64,000 nucleotides of DNA from Skeletonema tropicum. Taxonomy: Eukaryota > Bacillariophyta > Thalassiosirophyceae > Thalassiosirales > Thalassiosiraceae. A model generated the notes under the pieces. It did not search any database. It was given only the letters and a program-made list of their open reading frames with translations, and was not told the origin of the DNA. The translations under genes and the position numbers were made by a program. Of this stretch, positions 54,208 to 64,000 are shown one piece after another. The first letter of the stretch is position 1. Every line of letters begins with the position of its first letter. Location of the stretch: NCBI GenBank assembly GCA_037178625.1, contig CM074134.1:1984001-2048000 (forward strand). The letters are read 5' to 3'.

Positions 54208-54651
54208 TGTGGCTTTGATGTTATGATGTTAGCAGCTATTGACACAGTATGTCATGGTTGTTTTTTGGTTTTTGATTTGAGTTTTATGAGGCAAAAAGTT
54301 GGAAGTGCGGGAACGGCGAGAACAAAAATGGCGCGATCGAAGTTTTTCCGCCACCTCATCAGCTCAAAAGACAAAAACAACCATGTGGCCATAACAGCAC
54401 AGCATCTCTGAGCACTACACAGCAATCTTCATCTGCGCAGCTCAGTCCCATCTTGCTATCGGTCGATATCTCTCTTTGACAACGTGTCTACCTACAGCTC
54501 AGATTGATTGATACTACATTTTAGAACAACGCAGCAAATCTGCTCTAGACTGAAACACCTGATGAGAAGTCAAATTCTGCTCCCATAATATTCTGTTCTG
54601 TTATCTACACAGAACTTGCCAGCCAACCAGTTACCATCAATCTCTACAACA
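54208..54651. promoter_or_regulatory. Divergent intergenic region of SMARCD-like and HEAGH-protease genes
   Basis: The 444 bp lie between two outward-facing starts. No repeat or specific site was identified. An in-frame TTG at 54616 upstream of the protease Met was not chosen. Confidence 0.4.
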
Positions 54652-56331
54652 ATGATTCGCCCAATAATTCTGTTGCTTGCATGCAGAGCTTGCTTAAGTT
54701 TCACCAGTGTGTCCAGAGCCACTATCAATAGACCACTTCATGTTGCGTCACATCGGCAACATTCGATTCCAACAAACACTGTGTTCAACTACAACAACAA
54801 GCAAAGCTCCTCGACATCTACAACATCATATTCTCATTCAGCACTAAAAGCCAGTGTAGATCAAGAAGAATCACCACCATCAACATCATCATCATTCGAC
54901 AACGAACTCAATCAAAAATTACAATCCAACAATCTACAACAAGTTATATCCCACCTCCAATCCAATGCACCACACTACACCAAATCTCTCACCTCCAATC
55001 AACTCAAATCAATCTTTGACGCCATCGAAGTAGCCACAGTCCAATCGGACGAAAATACAGTCAATAAACGTTCCATTGAAGATGCCACAATCAGTTCGGC
55101 AGTGGAATTCCGTGCATTGGACAAGGTACGTGCCGAAATGTCCCAATTGTATCAACACCTACGAGAAATGGGACGTCTTCAGGTTTTTGGTGCCATTGGA
55201 CGATTACCACCCTCCTCATTACAGCCAATAACACCACCGTCGGGGCCGATTTATCCCACGTCGGGGAGTAAAATTATCACTCCGACATTATTGGAAACTG
55301 TCACGAATATGGAGATGAGTAGTCTTACTCCACAGCCTACCAACTTTTTATTATATGGTGGTGCCATTTTGGCATCTTTGGAGGCGGTGGTTAGTCTTGT
55401 GTATGGAATCAATTTTAACTTTTTGGTCGTAACGACGTTACTGTTGGCACTTGCCGATCAATTACTTGTGAGCGGGGCAGTGTTTGAGACTGCATTACGA
55501 ATCTTTCGACCTGAAATGACGACACGTATTACAAAGCATGAGGCTGGACATTTCCTTTGTGCGTATTTATTGGGGTGTCCTGTGGAAGGAGTTGTATTGT
55601 CGACTTGGGCAGCACTTCAAGATGGACGATTTGCTGGTCGGGCAGGCTCTGCCGTTTCCGCTGGAACGTCGTATTATGATATTGATCTTAGTGAACAGAT
55701 TGCTGGACTCAAGCCATTGACACGTGATAGTATAGATCGATACAGTATCATTGTCATGGGAGGAATTGCAGCCGAAGCAATGGAGTATGGTAGAGCCGAT
55801 GGTGGAGCTGGTGATGAAGAAGCACTTGTGAGGTTCCTTCGCTCTTTGAACCCACGGTCGACCAACGCTGTTGCGGCGTGGACGCCAGAATTGATTCGCA
55901 ACCAGGCCCGTTGGGGAGCAACCCAAGCCGTCTTGTTGATGAAAGAATACAAACCATGCTATGATGCTCTTGTAGATGCGCTTGAGAGAGGTGGTGATCT
56001 GGGGCAATGCATAGTAGCTATCGAAGAAGCAGCTGAGAAGAATGGACTGGGATGGTTGCGACACTCGTCTGGTACAATATTAGAAGAGGGAGACTATGGC
56101 AAATGGGTGCCATACAGTGAAGGTGATGGAAGCATGGAGTTGAACGGTAGCATAGAAGAGCCATCATCGGCACCTCTCACGAATGGTGGAACGAATGGAG
56201 TACCAACCTTGGGTGAGGACCCCATAACAGAAGCGGAAGAGTTTCTGAAAATGTACAAAGAAAACCTTACACAAAAGTTGGAAACTATTGACAAGCAGCT
56301 GAATGAATTGGACAACAAGTCAAGTAATTAG
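54652..56331 (+). CDS. Plastid HEAGH metalloprotease-like protein (FtsH M41-like, no AAA domain)
   Basis: A single exon encodes 559 residues. The ATG at 54652 starts a signal peptide (MIRPIILLLACRACL) followed by SFTSV, consistent with complex-plastid targeting. A Ser/Thr/Asn-rich and helical N-terminal region is followed by two membrane helices (FLLYGGAILASLEAVVSLVYG and FLVVTTLLLALADQLLVSGAVF). The motif TKHEAGHFLCAYLLG at about 294-308 is the HExxH zinc site of M41 peptidases, and IVMGGIAAEAMEYGRADGGAGDEE carries the downstream acidic residues. No ATPase domain is present. This matches plant plastid membrane proteins such as VIR3-type FtsH-like proteases, which affect thylakoid development. 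The C-terminus is a Glu/Lys/Asn-rich helix. Confidence 0.85.
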   Translation: MIRPIILLLACRACLSFTSVSRATINRPLHVASHRQHSIPTNTVFNYNNKQSSSTSTTSYSHSALKASVDQEESPPSTSSSFDNELNQKLQSNNLQQVISHLQSNAPHYTKSLTSNQLKSIFDAIEVATVQSDENTVNKRSIEDATISSAVEFRALDKVRAEMSQLYQHLREMGRLQVFGAIGRLPPSSLQPITPPSGPIYPTSGSKIITPTLLETVTNMEMSSLTPQPTNFLLYGGAILASLEAVVSLVYGINFNFLVVTTLLLALADQLLVSGAVFETALRIFRPEMTTRITKHEAGHFLCAYLLGCPVEGVVLSTWAALQDGRFAGRAGSAVSAGTSYYDIDLSEQIAGLKPLTRDSIDRYSIIVMGGIAAEAMEYGRADGGAGDEEALVRFLRSLNPRSTNAVAAWTPELIRNQARWGATQAVLLMKEYKPCYDALVDALERGGDLGQCIVAIEEAAEKNGLGWLRHSSGTILEEGDYGKWVPYSEGDGSMELNGSIEEPSSAPLTNGGTNGVPTLGEDPITEAEEFLKMYKENLTQKLETIDKQLNELDNKSSN

Positions 56332-56352
56332 CTAAATAATACTCTAAAATGT

Positions 56353-58262
56353 TTACCAACTACTACCATCATCCCACCCATTTAACTCAATTGCTTCTCT
56401 TCGTTTTGCTTTCTCCGCTGCACGTTCTTGCCGCTTCAAATCCTCTCCAAATGCCTCCTCATCTTTGTGATGAGCTTCCACATCTCGATGTCTCGTGCCA
56501 ACACTCACTGGCTGCTTTACAATTCCATTGTTTGACGAGCTGCAAGATCCACTAGGATCAGTGAATGACTTGCCATCATTGCGCCTCAATCGTGCTCTCA
56601 ATACCACTGCCAAATGTTCCACAAGAACCACCGCTCTATGCCTTCCATACTCACTCCCAATCGATATAGTCATGGTAAGTGGGTTGATTGCGCTATGTTC
56701 CCCCTCGTCAATTGCTTCCACGAGCACCTTGATAACTTCATCGGCTATTGCATTGGTTCGTTGTCTCATTGGACTCTGAGCTGGAGAATTGTTAGTAGTA
56801 TTACCACCTTCACCATCATCACCTCCATCTCCATCATCATCATTATTACTACCACCACCTGATTTCGATGAAGGGTTCAGCAACGATCGTTTCACAAGGT
56901 AGGACAATCCATTAAATTTCGACACACTTCCCGGAGCACGATCCAAATCGCGAATATCTATAGGAGGCAATGGATGGGCATAGCTGAATCCTTTGGAGTT
57001 CTTTGGTGCATTGTATTTGTATCCGACTGAATGGAACATGAATGGAAATTAGATTAATAATGGATTGTGACACAAGAAATACAATATACTGCGGTTCGAA
57101 ATGGGCTGTACTTACATGACATGAGTTCCAAGTGAATGGGAGCCTTCCCAAAAGGAGCTAGCATTCCATTGTTGTCATCCGTTTTCTTGGTTTGTCTCTT
57201 ACTAGATGTTCGCTGGCAATGATTTGATCTAGAAGAAGAATCGTGCTGTTGTTGTGGTTGGTCTTCTCCTTGTGGTGGTGGATGTTGCTGCTGCTTCTTC
57301 CAATCCACATCTTGCTCACCATACTCCGCCAACAAATCTGATAGTGGCTTTAGACTAGATTGAAACGGAACATTATTGCCATTGGTAGTTGTATCTTCTG
57401 CATTCTTCCTTTCTAATTTGTTGCTGTTGTTGGTCTTCCAGTGAACATCTTGTTCACCATATTCGGCAAGTAATTCTGACATTGGTTTGGTACATCTACT
57501 CTTGAAATCCTCGTTTGTCATGTCATTTTCTTGTGTACTTGTAACTGTACTATTTTGATTGTCACTATTGAATGAGGTTGATGTTGGTGGATCATCCGAT
57601 AAACCAAATGCATCTACAGATGAGAGTAAAGTCATGGCAGCAGTGCAGGCAATAGCAGCTGTCACTTCATCCTCACTTTCCTTGATTTCATTGGATATCA
57701 TTGTCTTGACCTGTTCAGTTACAGACTCATCAATGCCTATACTATTACTAGATGGAACAGCTTGTCTGGTAGATGATTGTCCAGACAAAGAAGACGTTGA
57801 TTGATCCTTTCGTCTAGAATGATGCTGCTGACGCTGCTTGGGTGGTTGTCGATCATAATCATCCTCACCAGCCCATCGACTACTTCCAAAACTTGCACCC
57901 TTTCGTCCACCACCACTACCAAATCCACCATTCGATCCTCTTCCCAAATTGGTCTTTTCTCTCGACACTCTCAAAGTCTTCCCATCAAACATCACCCCAT
58001 CCAATACTTGAATGGCATAGTCCACATCAGCAAATTCTACTAGTGCATAGACACTACTATTGTTGGAAATTCCACCACCACCCTTGTGGTGTTGAGTCTT
58101 GGGTTGTACAATGGTGATTCCATCTCCTTCAGGATGATTACGTATCTGAAGGCAATGGGGGAGGATGAGATTGGTGTAGAGGGATTGGCTGAGGTTGGGA
58201 CGGGGGCGGAGGTTGCCTATGTAGGCTCTTCGGCGTCTCTTATTGGTGGCGGCCATCTTCAT
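56353..58262 (-). CDS. RRM RNA-binding protein with duplicated LLAEYGEQDV motif
   Basis: Exons 58262-57116 and 57026-56353 (TCAT|GTAAGT ... ATTCAG|TCGGAT) give 606 residues. The start is the ATG giving MKMAATNKRRRR, because the frame further upstream overlaps the divergent gene. One RRM covers about 8-110: RAYIGNLRPR (RNP2), a degenerate loop and VYALVEFADVDYAIQVLDG (RNP1 region), followed by GKTLRVSREK. Gly/Arg and Ser-rich linkers follow. The sequence LLAEYGEQDVxWK occurs twice, at about 57485-57425 and 57350-57290 in genome coordinates. The second exon has FGYKYNAPKNSKGFSYAHPLPPID, an acidic Asp/Gly run, helices and a Lys/Arg/Glu-rich end. It may act in RNA processing. Its stop is 21 bp from the stop of the convergent protease gene, so the transcripts overlap. 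Confidence 0.8.
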
Positions 58263-58425
58263 TGTGATTATTGTGAGCGGGGAGATTTGAGATTTTAGTG
58301 GTTTTGAGAGTGATCGATGGCGGAGGATAGGGTACCAATTCCGACGTATATTTTGACTCGACTCAAATGAATCAAGAACAAAAATCACTTTTTTCCTTTG
58401 GCTCGAGAGATTATTCAGATGCACC

Positions 58426-60834
58426 ATGGCAACGCTCCTCCTATCAACGTCCTGTGCACCACTCCAGAGGTCCTCCACCCCTTCTCATGGTGGTGGCAGT
58501 GCACCCATTGATCCTATCTCCGCTACTTCAGATCGGCCCAGTTTCGACAATAACGGCTCTGGTGCCGCAAGTGGCAAGAATGGCTGCGTCACGACCGAAC
58601 CAACCGCCGATAATGCTGCTGGCGATACTACCAGCTTTTTGGACGGCGGCCACTCTTGCCAACACCACGCTTCGTCATCAATAGTCAATTCGAAACCACA
58701 AGATAATAGTATAGGGGGCAGCAGTCACGTGGAAAAGATCCCACAGCAAGGAGGCCAAAGAGTAGAAATCCTAGATAAACTTACAGCATTACCGGTCCAA
58801 TGCGATATCACAATCGTTCCGAGAGCGCAGCATCCATCTGATCTATCATCTGTCAATAATGCCTCGTCTCTAGATTCCAATGATACAAGCAACAGTAGTA
58901 GAGTTGATGTTAATGGTGGTGGGGAGAGTGATGTCATGATGCAACCTGTACGAATCACCCAGCAAAACTTTCATCCATGCGGTATGGACAATATTGTACG
59001 ATTGGCGGATGGTTCGGTCACGACATCGGATTTCATTCTCAGTCTTGCCAATTGTGGCATACGTGTTGGTGGTATAAATGAACATGAGGATGGTAAAAAA
59101 AGAATCAGATTGCCGGTGCAGGCCATTCCTTCCTCCTTGTCCATTCCATCATTCCACAATAATGTTGAGGAGGATACTATGGGACATCATCGTGACAACT
59201 TGTCCAACTCCTATTCAAGAGGAGAGAAGCACACTGTAGAAGAAGTGGCAATATCATTTGACTTTTCAATGGCAGTAGATGTATATCAACAGCGTTTCGA
59301 TGAGATATCCACTGCAGAGAAGTTGAATCATAGCAAACTTCATCCTGCTCATGTCAAGAATCCATCGTGGACTGCAGATGGTACTACCATCTTGAACGAG
59401 CAGAATGCTCAAGACTTTTCCAAGGCACATGTCAAGAATATGGAAATAAATTCCATCATGTCCACACTCGAGGAAGAATCCCAATTCATCAAAAAGACGT
59501 TATTCATCCTTGGCTCATTTGGATGTGGTCTCTTCCTATGTATGGTATGGACAATCTACAAGTTGGAACGTGGAAGGCGTTCACGACGAAAAGTGCATGT
59601 CAAGAGGGTACTTGTGGAGAATGTCCCAAGTGAAATCATTGGTACTCCTCCTCCTCCTGCAAATAATAATGCTACAACAATGACGAATAATACTGGTACT
59701 ACTACTACCAAGTCTCGAGAAGGTGGAGTGACATCATCATCACTCCGATCTCATCCATCGCTTCAGTCGAATGGAAGAGCTCATTTTCTGGAGGAGATAT
59801 CACCTATTCGCTCCTCCTCATCGGTTTCATTGGATGAAGCCGAAGAAGAAGAAGAAGAAGAAGTGGAAGAACAAGCTGATGATGCAGTGGCGGCTGTTGT
59901 ATCGGAAGCTAAAACAGCAGTACATGAAACGTTACACTTGATTACACCTCAAGATGTCATCACTGTTACTGGTAGCACTTCTTCCAATTCTAATGAAAGG
60001 CAGAAGTCATCCTCACCTCGTCATTGGTATGAGGACTTCCTCTCTCCCAAAGGTTGTTCCAAGAAGGCAGCGAGAAATAATAGGACTGACAATGCTGTAC
60101 TTTCGGGACATGAGGAGGTGGCAAGATCCCTATTTTGTTCTTCTTCATCGTCGAGTGATTGCAACAAAGAGTCTCCGTCCATGGGCAATAAGGACTCATT
60201 AGATACCAGCAAGGGGGGTACTTCTTCATCATCTTCTATGTTGAATGCTCCAAAGAAGAAAGTGCTTGTAACTCCAATCGAAAGAGCATCGTTGAAATCA
60301 CCTCCTCCAAGCGATGTTAGTCTGCTGAAATTGTCGAATGATATCGAATCAACGATATCACCATTGATGATTTCAACCGAGACGGAGGGAACACATGATT
60401 CGTCCACAAGTGATGAACTTGATGAGCCCGAGACCAGTTGTGAAGAAGATATCGACAAAGAGGGACATTGCACAGTTTCTCCTACTCCTACAGCTGTCAC
60501 TGAAGAATCAAGTGAAACTGTCAAGCCATCCTGTACACCCATCAACACACCCAAACCCAAGAGCTCCAGAACTCTAAAGACTCCTGCGACAGATATCTCA
60601 ATCAGCTCGGAAGAAAGCCAGGCCTCAGCATCACTAAGGGCGAGGAAGATCTTTGCACAAGAGCTGGCAAAGAAGGCGCTGTCTCCTCCGAACGCACAGA
60701 AGACAAATTTTTCAACGAGCATTGCACGGAGGGCTGCCGAGGTTCAGACTCCAAAGGAAAAGCTAACGCCACTCAGTGCATCTTCGAGTCTGTGTGATGA
60801 TGAACCTTCTCCATTTTTAGACGATTACTGGTGA
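58426..60834 (+). CDS. Single-pass membrane protein, unknown
   Basis: A single exon encodes 802 residues, starting 163 bp from the divergent RRM gene. The first half is polar, Ser/Asn/Gly-rich, with a more ordered part before the helix at about 357-378 (LFILGSFGCGLFLCMVWTIYK). A strongly basic stop-transfer segment follows (LERGRRSRRKVHVKR). The second half is low in hydrophobics, with a poly-Glu run near 480 and many Ser/Thr-Pro and Ser-rich motifs. A type II or type I single-span protein with a phosphorylated tail is likely. No signal peptide or known domain is visible, and the function is unknown. Confidence 0.7.
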   Translation: MATLLLSTSCAPLQRSSTPSHGGGSAPIDPISATSDRPSFDNNGSGAASGKNGCVTTEPTADNAAGDTTSFLDGGHSCQHHASSSIVNSKPQDNSIGGSSHVEKIPQQGGQRVEILDKLTALPVQCDITIVPRAQHPSDLSSVNNASSLDSNDTSNSSRVDVNGGGESDVMMQPVRITQQNFHPCGMDNIVRLADGSVTTSDFILSLANCGIRVGGINEHEDGKKRIRLPVQAIPSSLSIPSFHNNVEEDTMGHHRDNLSNSYSRGEKHTVEEVAISFDFSMAVDVYQQRFDEISTAEKLNHSKLHPAHVKNPSWTADGTTILNEQNAQDFSKAHVKNMEINSIMSTLEEESQFIKKTLFILGSFGCGLFLCMVWTIYKLERGRRSRRKVHVKRVLVENVPSEIIGTPPPPANNNATTMTNNTGTTTTKSREGGVTSSSLRSHPSLQSNGRAHFLEEISPIRSSSSVSLDEAEEEEEEEVEEQADDAVAAVVSEAKTAVHETLHLITPQDVITVTGSTSSNSNERQKSSSPRHWYEDFLSPKGCSKKAARNNRTDNAVLSGHEEVARSLFCSSSSSSDCNKESPSMGNKDSLDTSKGGTSSSSSMLNAPKKKVLVTPIERASLKSPPPSDVSLLKLSNDIESTISPLMISTETEGTHDSSTSDELDEPETSCEEDIDKEGHCTVSPTPTAVTEESSETVKPSCTPINTPKPKSSRTLKTPATDISISSEESQASASLRARKIFAQELAKKALSPPNAQKTNFSTSIARRAAEVQTPKEKLTPLSASSSLCDDEPSPFLDDYW

Positions 60835-60934
60835 ATCCTTTCTTTCCAGTTTGAGTTGCGCTTCGAATTCATTCATATATATATGTTGTAATTATAATCT
60901 TTACGAATGCATCAAATACATTACTGTATCATTT

Positions 60935-63280
60935 CTAGGGTCGCATCTTGTTTGATAGATCGCAGACTTCTTGACACCGTTCGATAGGTTTCCGAAAGCT
61001 TTTCGATTTGATGTGCTGTATGACAGCTTCTGCGCTTTCACCACAGACAATGAGTGCCACGGCACCGCAGTATAACGCGACGCTTGCTGTGACATGCGCT
61101 GCAGTGTGATTGTCACTGCCACGAGGAAAGTCAGAATTGGTTTCACTCAAATATGCCGTGTCTTTGTCACATCTGTCTAGCAAAAGCATTACCTCCGTTA
61201 GAATTTTACCACCATGCTTTGTCATTATGGGATATGCACCATTCATCAGCGACAGTAGGCAAGCCATGGCCGATATATGAATAGCATGTGATTCAAGACT
61301 GCTACCACGCCATCCAACCAGAGGTAAAAGTGCAGAGAGCCCAACTCTGGCAATTTCAATGGATGCTGCATCGGGCAAGTTGGAAAGTAGTGCTAGTAGA
61401 GGATTGATACCAGCTACCAAAATACCAGCGATGCGTTCATCATTACCGTCACGTCCTCCGAGTTGTGCTTGGTTTATCACTCTATTCATCATATCCACAG
61501 TAGCCTTTCTAGCCAATGTTGCTGGTTGAACAATGCAGTCAGGATGCTGAGACAAATTCGACAAGTATTGAATCCATTTTGATTGAGCGAAACAGATAGT
61601 TGTGATCAGCGGTGCTTCCTCACGTCCACAATGTTCTATCGCAGTTTCGAATGCAGACGTCAAAAACGGATTGAATTGTGCAACAAACGATGGTGTTCTT
61701 GCGTCTGGTCCAAAAGGAGACAATGATTCGATCACAGATAGAACAATTGCCGCCCCGAGCCCCTGATGAAATGATTGAACTTCATCTAACAAAGTTAGCG
61801 CGACTGGGATTGTATCCAACATCGCACTATCACATTCTTTAAAGCTCGAGTGCTGGGAGAGCACCGCACAAGAGATCAATGTGGCCGCGGATACTCGAAA
61901 TCTGTTGTGCTCTTTCGTCAAATCGGAAGTATCATCGGTATCTGATGTTGGTTTTTTAAAATCTGGCTGTTCATCTCCAATCCGTCTCACAAGAGGTATA
62001 TATGAAGTAGCTGTTTTTGACGCAACGTCACTAAGTTTGGAAGTTGAGGTGGATGGATAGGATAACCTCGCATAAAAGAATGCACGTACAGTTGATGTAA
62101 GCACTTGCACACCGACATTACGACTTATGCTTTGAAGCAATGGAAGAATCTCACTAGATCTATGATTGATTCCATTGCATGATCTCTCTTGTGACGGTGA
62201 TGTGATGGCTGATGCTGAATGAATTTGTTTCAATACCCCGACAGCAGCCATGAAACTCACGCCATCCGACCAAGGTGCAGCGAAATGAGCCGACCGAGAA
62301 GACCAGTCAACAATGGTCCGTTGCATAAACGACGATGAAGTCATCAAATCAGAATCATCCATCATAGAATAAGGAGACGGCGAACAGCGCTTCAAAGCAG
62401 CAGCAATCGAAATTGGACTGCAGTTCGTGCCATCTTTGGTACTTTCCAGGATCCAATCTAGGAGCGTTCCAATACCAAAGTTTCCACTCTTTGATTTTTT
62501 CCCATCCCCAACAAATGGAACACACATGACGGTTGCTATTGATAACGCCTCTCTGAATGCAATCAAATCACTCTGGTTGTTCATATCTATCATGCCATTG
62601 GAGGAAAGTAATGTAACACAATAACCCAACAGCCGAAGTAGGTATGAAAAAACTTTGTTCTTGGTCCTTGAATCATTGTTTGGTATCGTCTTGGACATCC
62701 AATGTAAAATATCTTGAGAGATGCAATTGATAATATTCCCAATTTGAAGCAGTTCGTCTCTGTCTTGATAGCTGCTATTGCTTATGTGCACTTCGGAAAG
62801 ACTGTTAACCACTCCATCCACTCCACAAGAAGTTGCCGTGTCGCTGCTAACATCTACATCTGCAGCATTCTTGACAAAATATGCAAGAAGAAGCTCATAA
62901 TGCTCAATTACTTTCACTGCCCCGTTCACTGAATGAGCCTTATCAATTAACACGGGACGGATGATTGTTTCATAACAGCCAAGTAGCTCTCGTATTATTG
63001 CAAGTGATATTGCTTCATCACCCGACTCCTCATGACACACCTCTAACAATTTGCGGTACCAAAATTCACACACTGCTGGAAGAGGAGGCAGTGATGACTT
63101 CTCATCACGAGAGTCTACTTTTGATTGAAGTTCGTCTTCTTCATCTCCATTATCGGCAGTTGTATTCTGATGTATCGGATCACTGTAGTGCTTTACTAAT
63201 GAGGTGCATGCGTTTTGGGCGGCGGCCTCCAGTGATGATTGATTAGGAGTTGTGGAGATTGTTGAGATGAGTGCCGTCAT
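60935..63280 (-). CDS. Large helical-repeat-like protein, unknown
   Basis: A single exon encodes 781 residues, convergent with the preceding gene (100 bp between stops). The sequence is made of many amphipathic helices of similar length separated by polar loops, with Ala/Leu/Ser-rich blocks such as TLARKATVDMMNRVINQAQLG and LLALLSNLPDAASIEIARVG, and resembles a HEAT/ARM-type solenoid. No catalytic motif, signal peptide or transmembrane span was identified. The start MTALISTIS is the first Met in frame. The fold assignment is by eye, and a named family cannot be given. Confidence 0.65.
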   Translation of the reverse strand: MTALISTISTTPNQSSLEAAAQNACTSLVKHYSDPIHQNTTADNGDEEDELQSKVDSRDEKSSLPPLPAVCEFWYRKLLEVCHEESGDEAISLAIIRELLGCYETIIRPVLIDKAHSVNGAVKVIEHYELLLAYFVKNAADVDVSSDTATSCGVDGVVNSLSEVHISNSSYQDRDELLQIGNIINCISQDILHWMSKTIPNNDSRTKNKVFSYLLRLLGYCVTLLSSNGMIDMNNQSDLIAFREALSIATVMCVPFVGDGKKSKSGNFGIGTLLDWILESTKDGTNCSPISIAAALKRCSPSPYSMMDDSDLMTSSSFMQRTIVDWSSRSAHFAAPWSDGVSFMAAVGVLKQIHSASAITSPSQERSCNGINHRSSEILPLLQSISRNVGVQVLTSTVRAFFYARLSYPSTSTSKLSDVASKTATSYIPLVRRIGDEQPDFKKPTSDTDDTSDLTKEHNRFRVSAATLISCAVLSQHSSFKECDSAMLDTIPVALTLLDEVQSFHQGLGAAIVLSVIESLSPFGPDARTPSFVAQFNPFLTSAFETAIEHCGREEAPLITTICFAQSKWIQYLSNLSQHPDCIVQPATLARKATVDMMNRVINQAQLGGRDGNDERIAGILVAGINPLLALLSNLPDAASIEIARVGLSALLPLVGWRGSSLESHAIHISAMACLLSLMNGAYPIMTKHGGKILTEVMLLLDRCDKDTAYLSETNSDFPRGSDNHTAAHVTASVALYCGAVALIVCGESAEAVIQHIKSKSFRKPIERCQEVCDLSNKMRP

Positions 63281-63860
63281 CTTCGTTTATTTATCGTTGT
63301 CAATGTCCATTAAGGAGTATCTACTGCCAATATCATTTTACCACCACCTATGGTGATGGTGGCATCTTCATCTTGATTGAGAGAAGATAAGGACTACGTA
63401 AATGCAAATAATGTTGGAAGGAAAAGATCTTAAAATTTATCTCGAGTCACGAGCTGAATAGGTAATTCATATCTATGTAATAATGATCATTTAAAACTCG
63501 AGTCACGATCTGAAATCAATATATAACTCCTAGGGTGGGATACTACATCATTGCCTAATCCTAAAATGATTCCCCTACTGATGATGCAATAGCTTAGGAG
63601 GGGTGGCCTCGTACGTAGAACCATACTAATTCCGCTAAGTAACCAAGTTGTCAGCCACGAGACATCGGACAGTTATGTACTCCTGTAACCATTTTTGCTA
63701 ATAGTGTGGCAGCCACGAGACATCTGAGAGTTACACATGTAACGATTTGGCTGACAAGTTTCCCGAGCCACCACCACCGACCATCAAATAAAAATAATAG
63801 TGTCCATGAGAGAGAGATTCACCATGGAACATTAAATAGACAACATAGATCATCAACAAT
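63281..63860. repeat. Intergenic region with two short direct-repeat pairs
   Basis: CTCGAGTCACGA occurs at about 63441 and 63497, followed by related sequence (CTGAAT/CTGAAA). CAGCCACGAGACATC occurs at about 63653 and 63710, each followed by a GAxAGTTA-like stretch and TGTAAC. Spacing is about 57 bp in both pairs. The rest is A/T-rich and holds nothing recognised; the short minus frame at 63731-63979 is not supported. Confidence 0.7.
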
Positions 63861-64000
63861 ATGTCGTCAAACAAAATGAAGTATGATGAATGGGCTGACA
63901 AGCAGCGTAAAGAGAGAGGGGACACAGTAGAAGTAGGCTCGAAACGATTGAGGAAGGTAAATCCAAAATATGTCGACAACCAAAAAAGTCACAGCAACAC
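63861..64000 (+). CDS. Start of a gene cut by the right edge
   Basis: An ATG at 63861 in the context CAACAATATGTCG opens a frame that stays open to the last base. It begins MSSNKMKYDEWADKQRKERG, a charged helical sequence. A possible splice donor, AAG|GTAAAT, lies at about 63957, so the last part may be intron. Too little is visible for a family assignment. Confidence 0.45.
   Translation, partial: MSSNKMKYDEWADKQRKERGDTVEVGSKRLRKVNPKYVDNQKSHSN

Noticed and set aside
63731..63979. Minus-strand 82-codon frame at the right edge
   Set aside because: It overlaps the better-supported plus-strand start at 63861 and shows no protein-like features.
1..64000. tRNA, rRNA or snRNA genes
   Set aside because: Looked for cloverleaf B-box-like GGTTCGA contexts and found only isolated matches (for example near 23987) without a matching acceptor stem.

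Overview
The window looks like nuclear DNA of a photosynthetic stramenopile, most likely a centric (Thalassiosirales-like) diatom. Genes are eukaryotic, densely packed on both strands, and carry few short GT-AG introns (about 75-215 bp). Several proteins begin with a signal peptide followed by an ASAFAP-like cleavage motif with Phe at +1, the signature of transport into a diatom complex plastid: the FNR, DUF3007-like, thiamine pyrophosphokinase, FAD synthase, TerC and HEAGH-protease genes. A CFAP20 flagellar gene fits a lineage with flagellate gametes. The species assignment is inference. No rRNA, tRNA or CRISPR was recognised.

Layout. 1-9.6 kb is a rearranged block. It holds a coiled-coil gene cut by the left edge, and a HAD-family nucleotidase-like gene present three times. 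Two copies form a head-to-head inverted repeat with 1.44-kb arms around a 757-bp spacer that contains a perfect 58-bp palindrome. The third copy is a diverged direct duplicate that carried along the tail of the coiled-coil gene. Between copies 2 and 3 lie decayed gene pieces and a 22-bp patch that was re-used as filler DNA. 9.6-30 kb is ordinary gene-rich sequence: tandem CCCH zinc-finger protein, CFAP20, ferredoxin-NADP reductase, a 7-TM protein, a possible TLC-domain protein, TerC, a prenylated UBL3/MUB protein, a GRK-like kinase and an RBBP6/Mpe1-like protein.

30-40.3 kb is a nearly perfect tandem array with a 4138/4139-bp period. Each unit has exon 2 of an FAD monooxygenase gene and a convergent gene for an unknown membrane protein. 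Only the first unit keeps the monooxygenase first exon; the third unit breaks off inside the membrane-protein gene at 40319. 40.3-43.8 kb is gene-poor with decayed coding-like pieces.

43.8-64 kb returns to intact genes: thiamine pyrophosphokinase and FAD synthase (convergent, both apparently plastid-targeted), a DUF3007-like plastid protein, proteasome RPN12, a PP2C phosphatase, a SMARCD/SWP73 chromatin-remodelling subunit, a HEAGH metalloprotease-like plastid protein, an RRM protein with a repeated motif, two unrecognised large proteins and a gene cut by the right edge.

How the genes relate. There is no operon logic, but two themes recur. One is plastid function (electron transfer, thylakoid biogenesis, TPP and FAD supply). 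The other is membrane signalling: a 7-TM protein, a GRK-like kinase ending in CaaX and a UBL protein ending in CaaX lie within 12 kb. The most unusual features are structural: the inverted HAD pair and the monooxygenase/membrane-protein tandem array.
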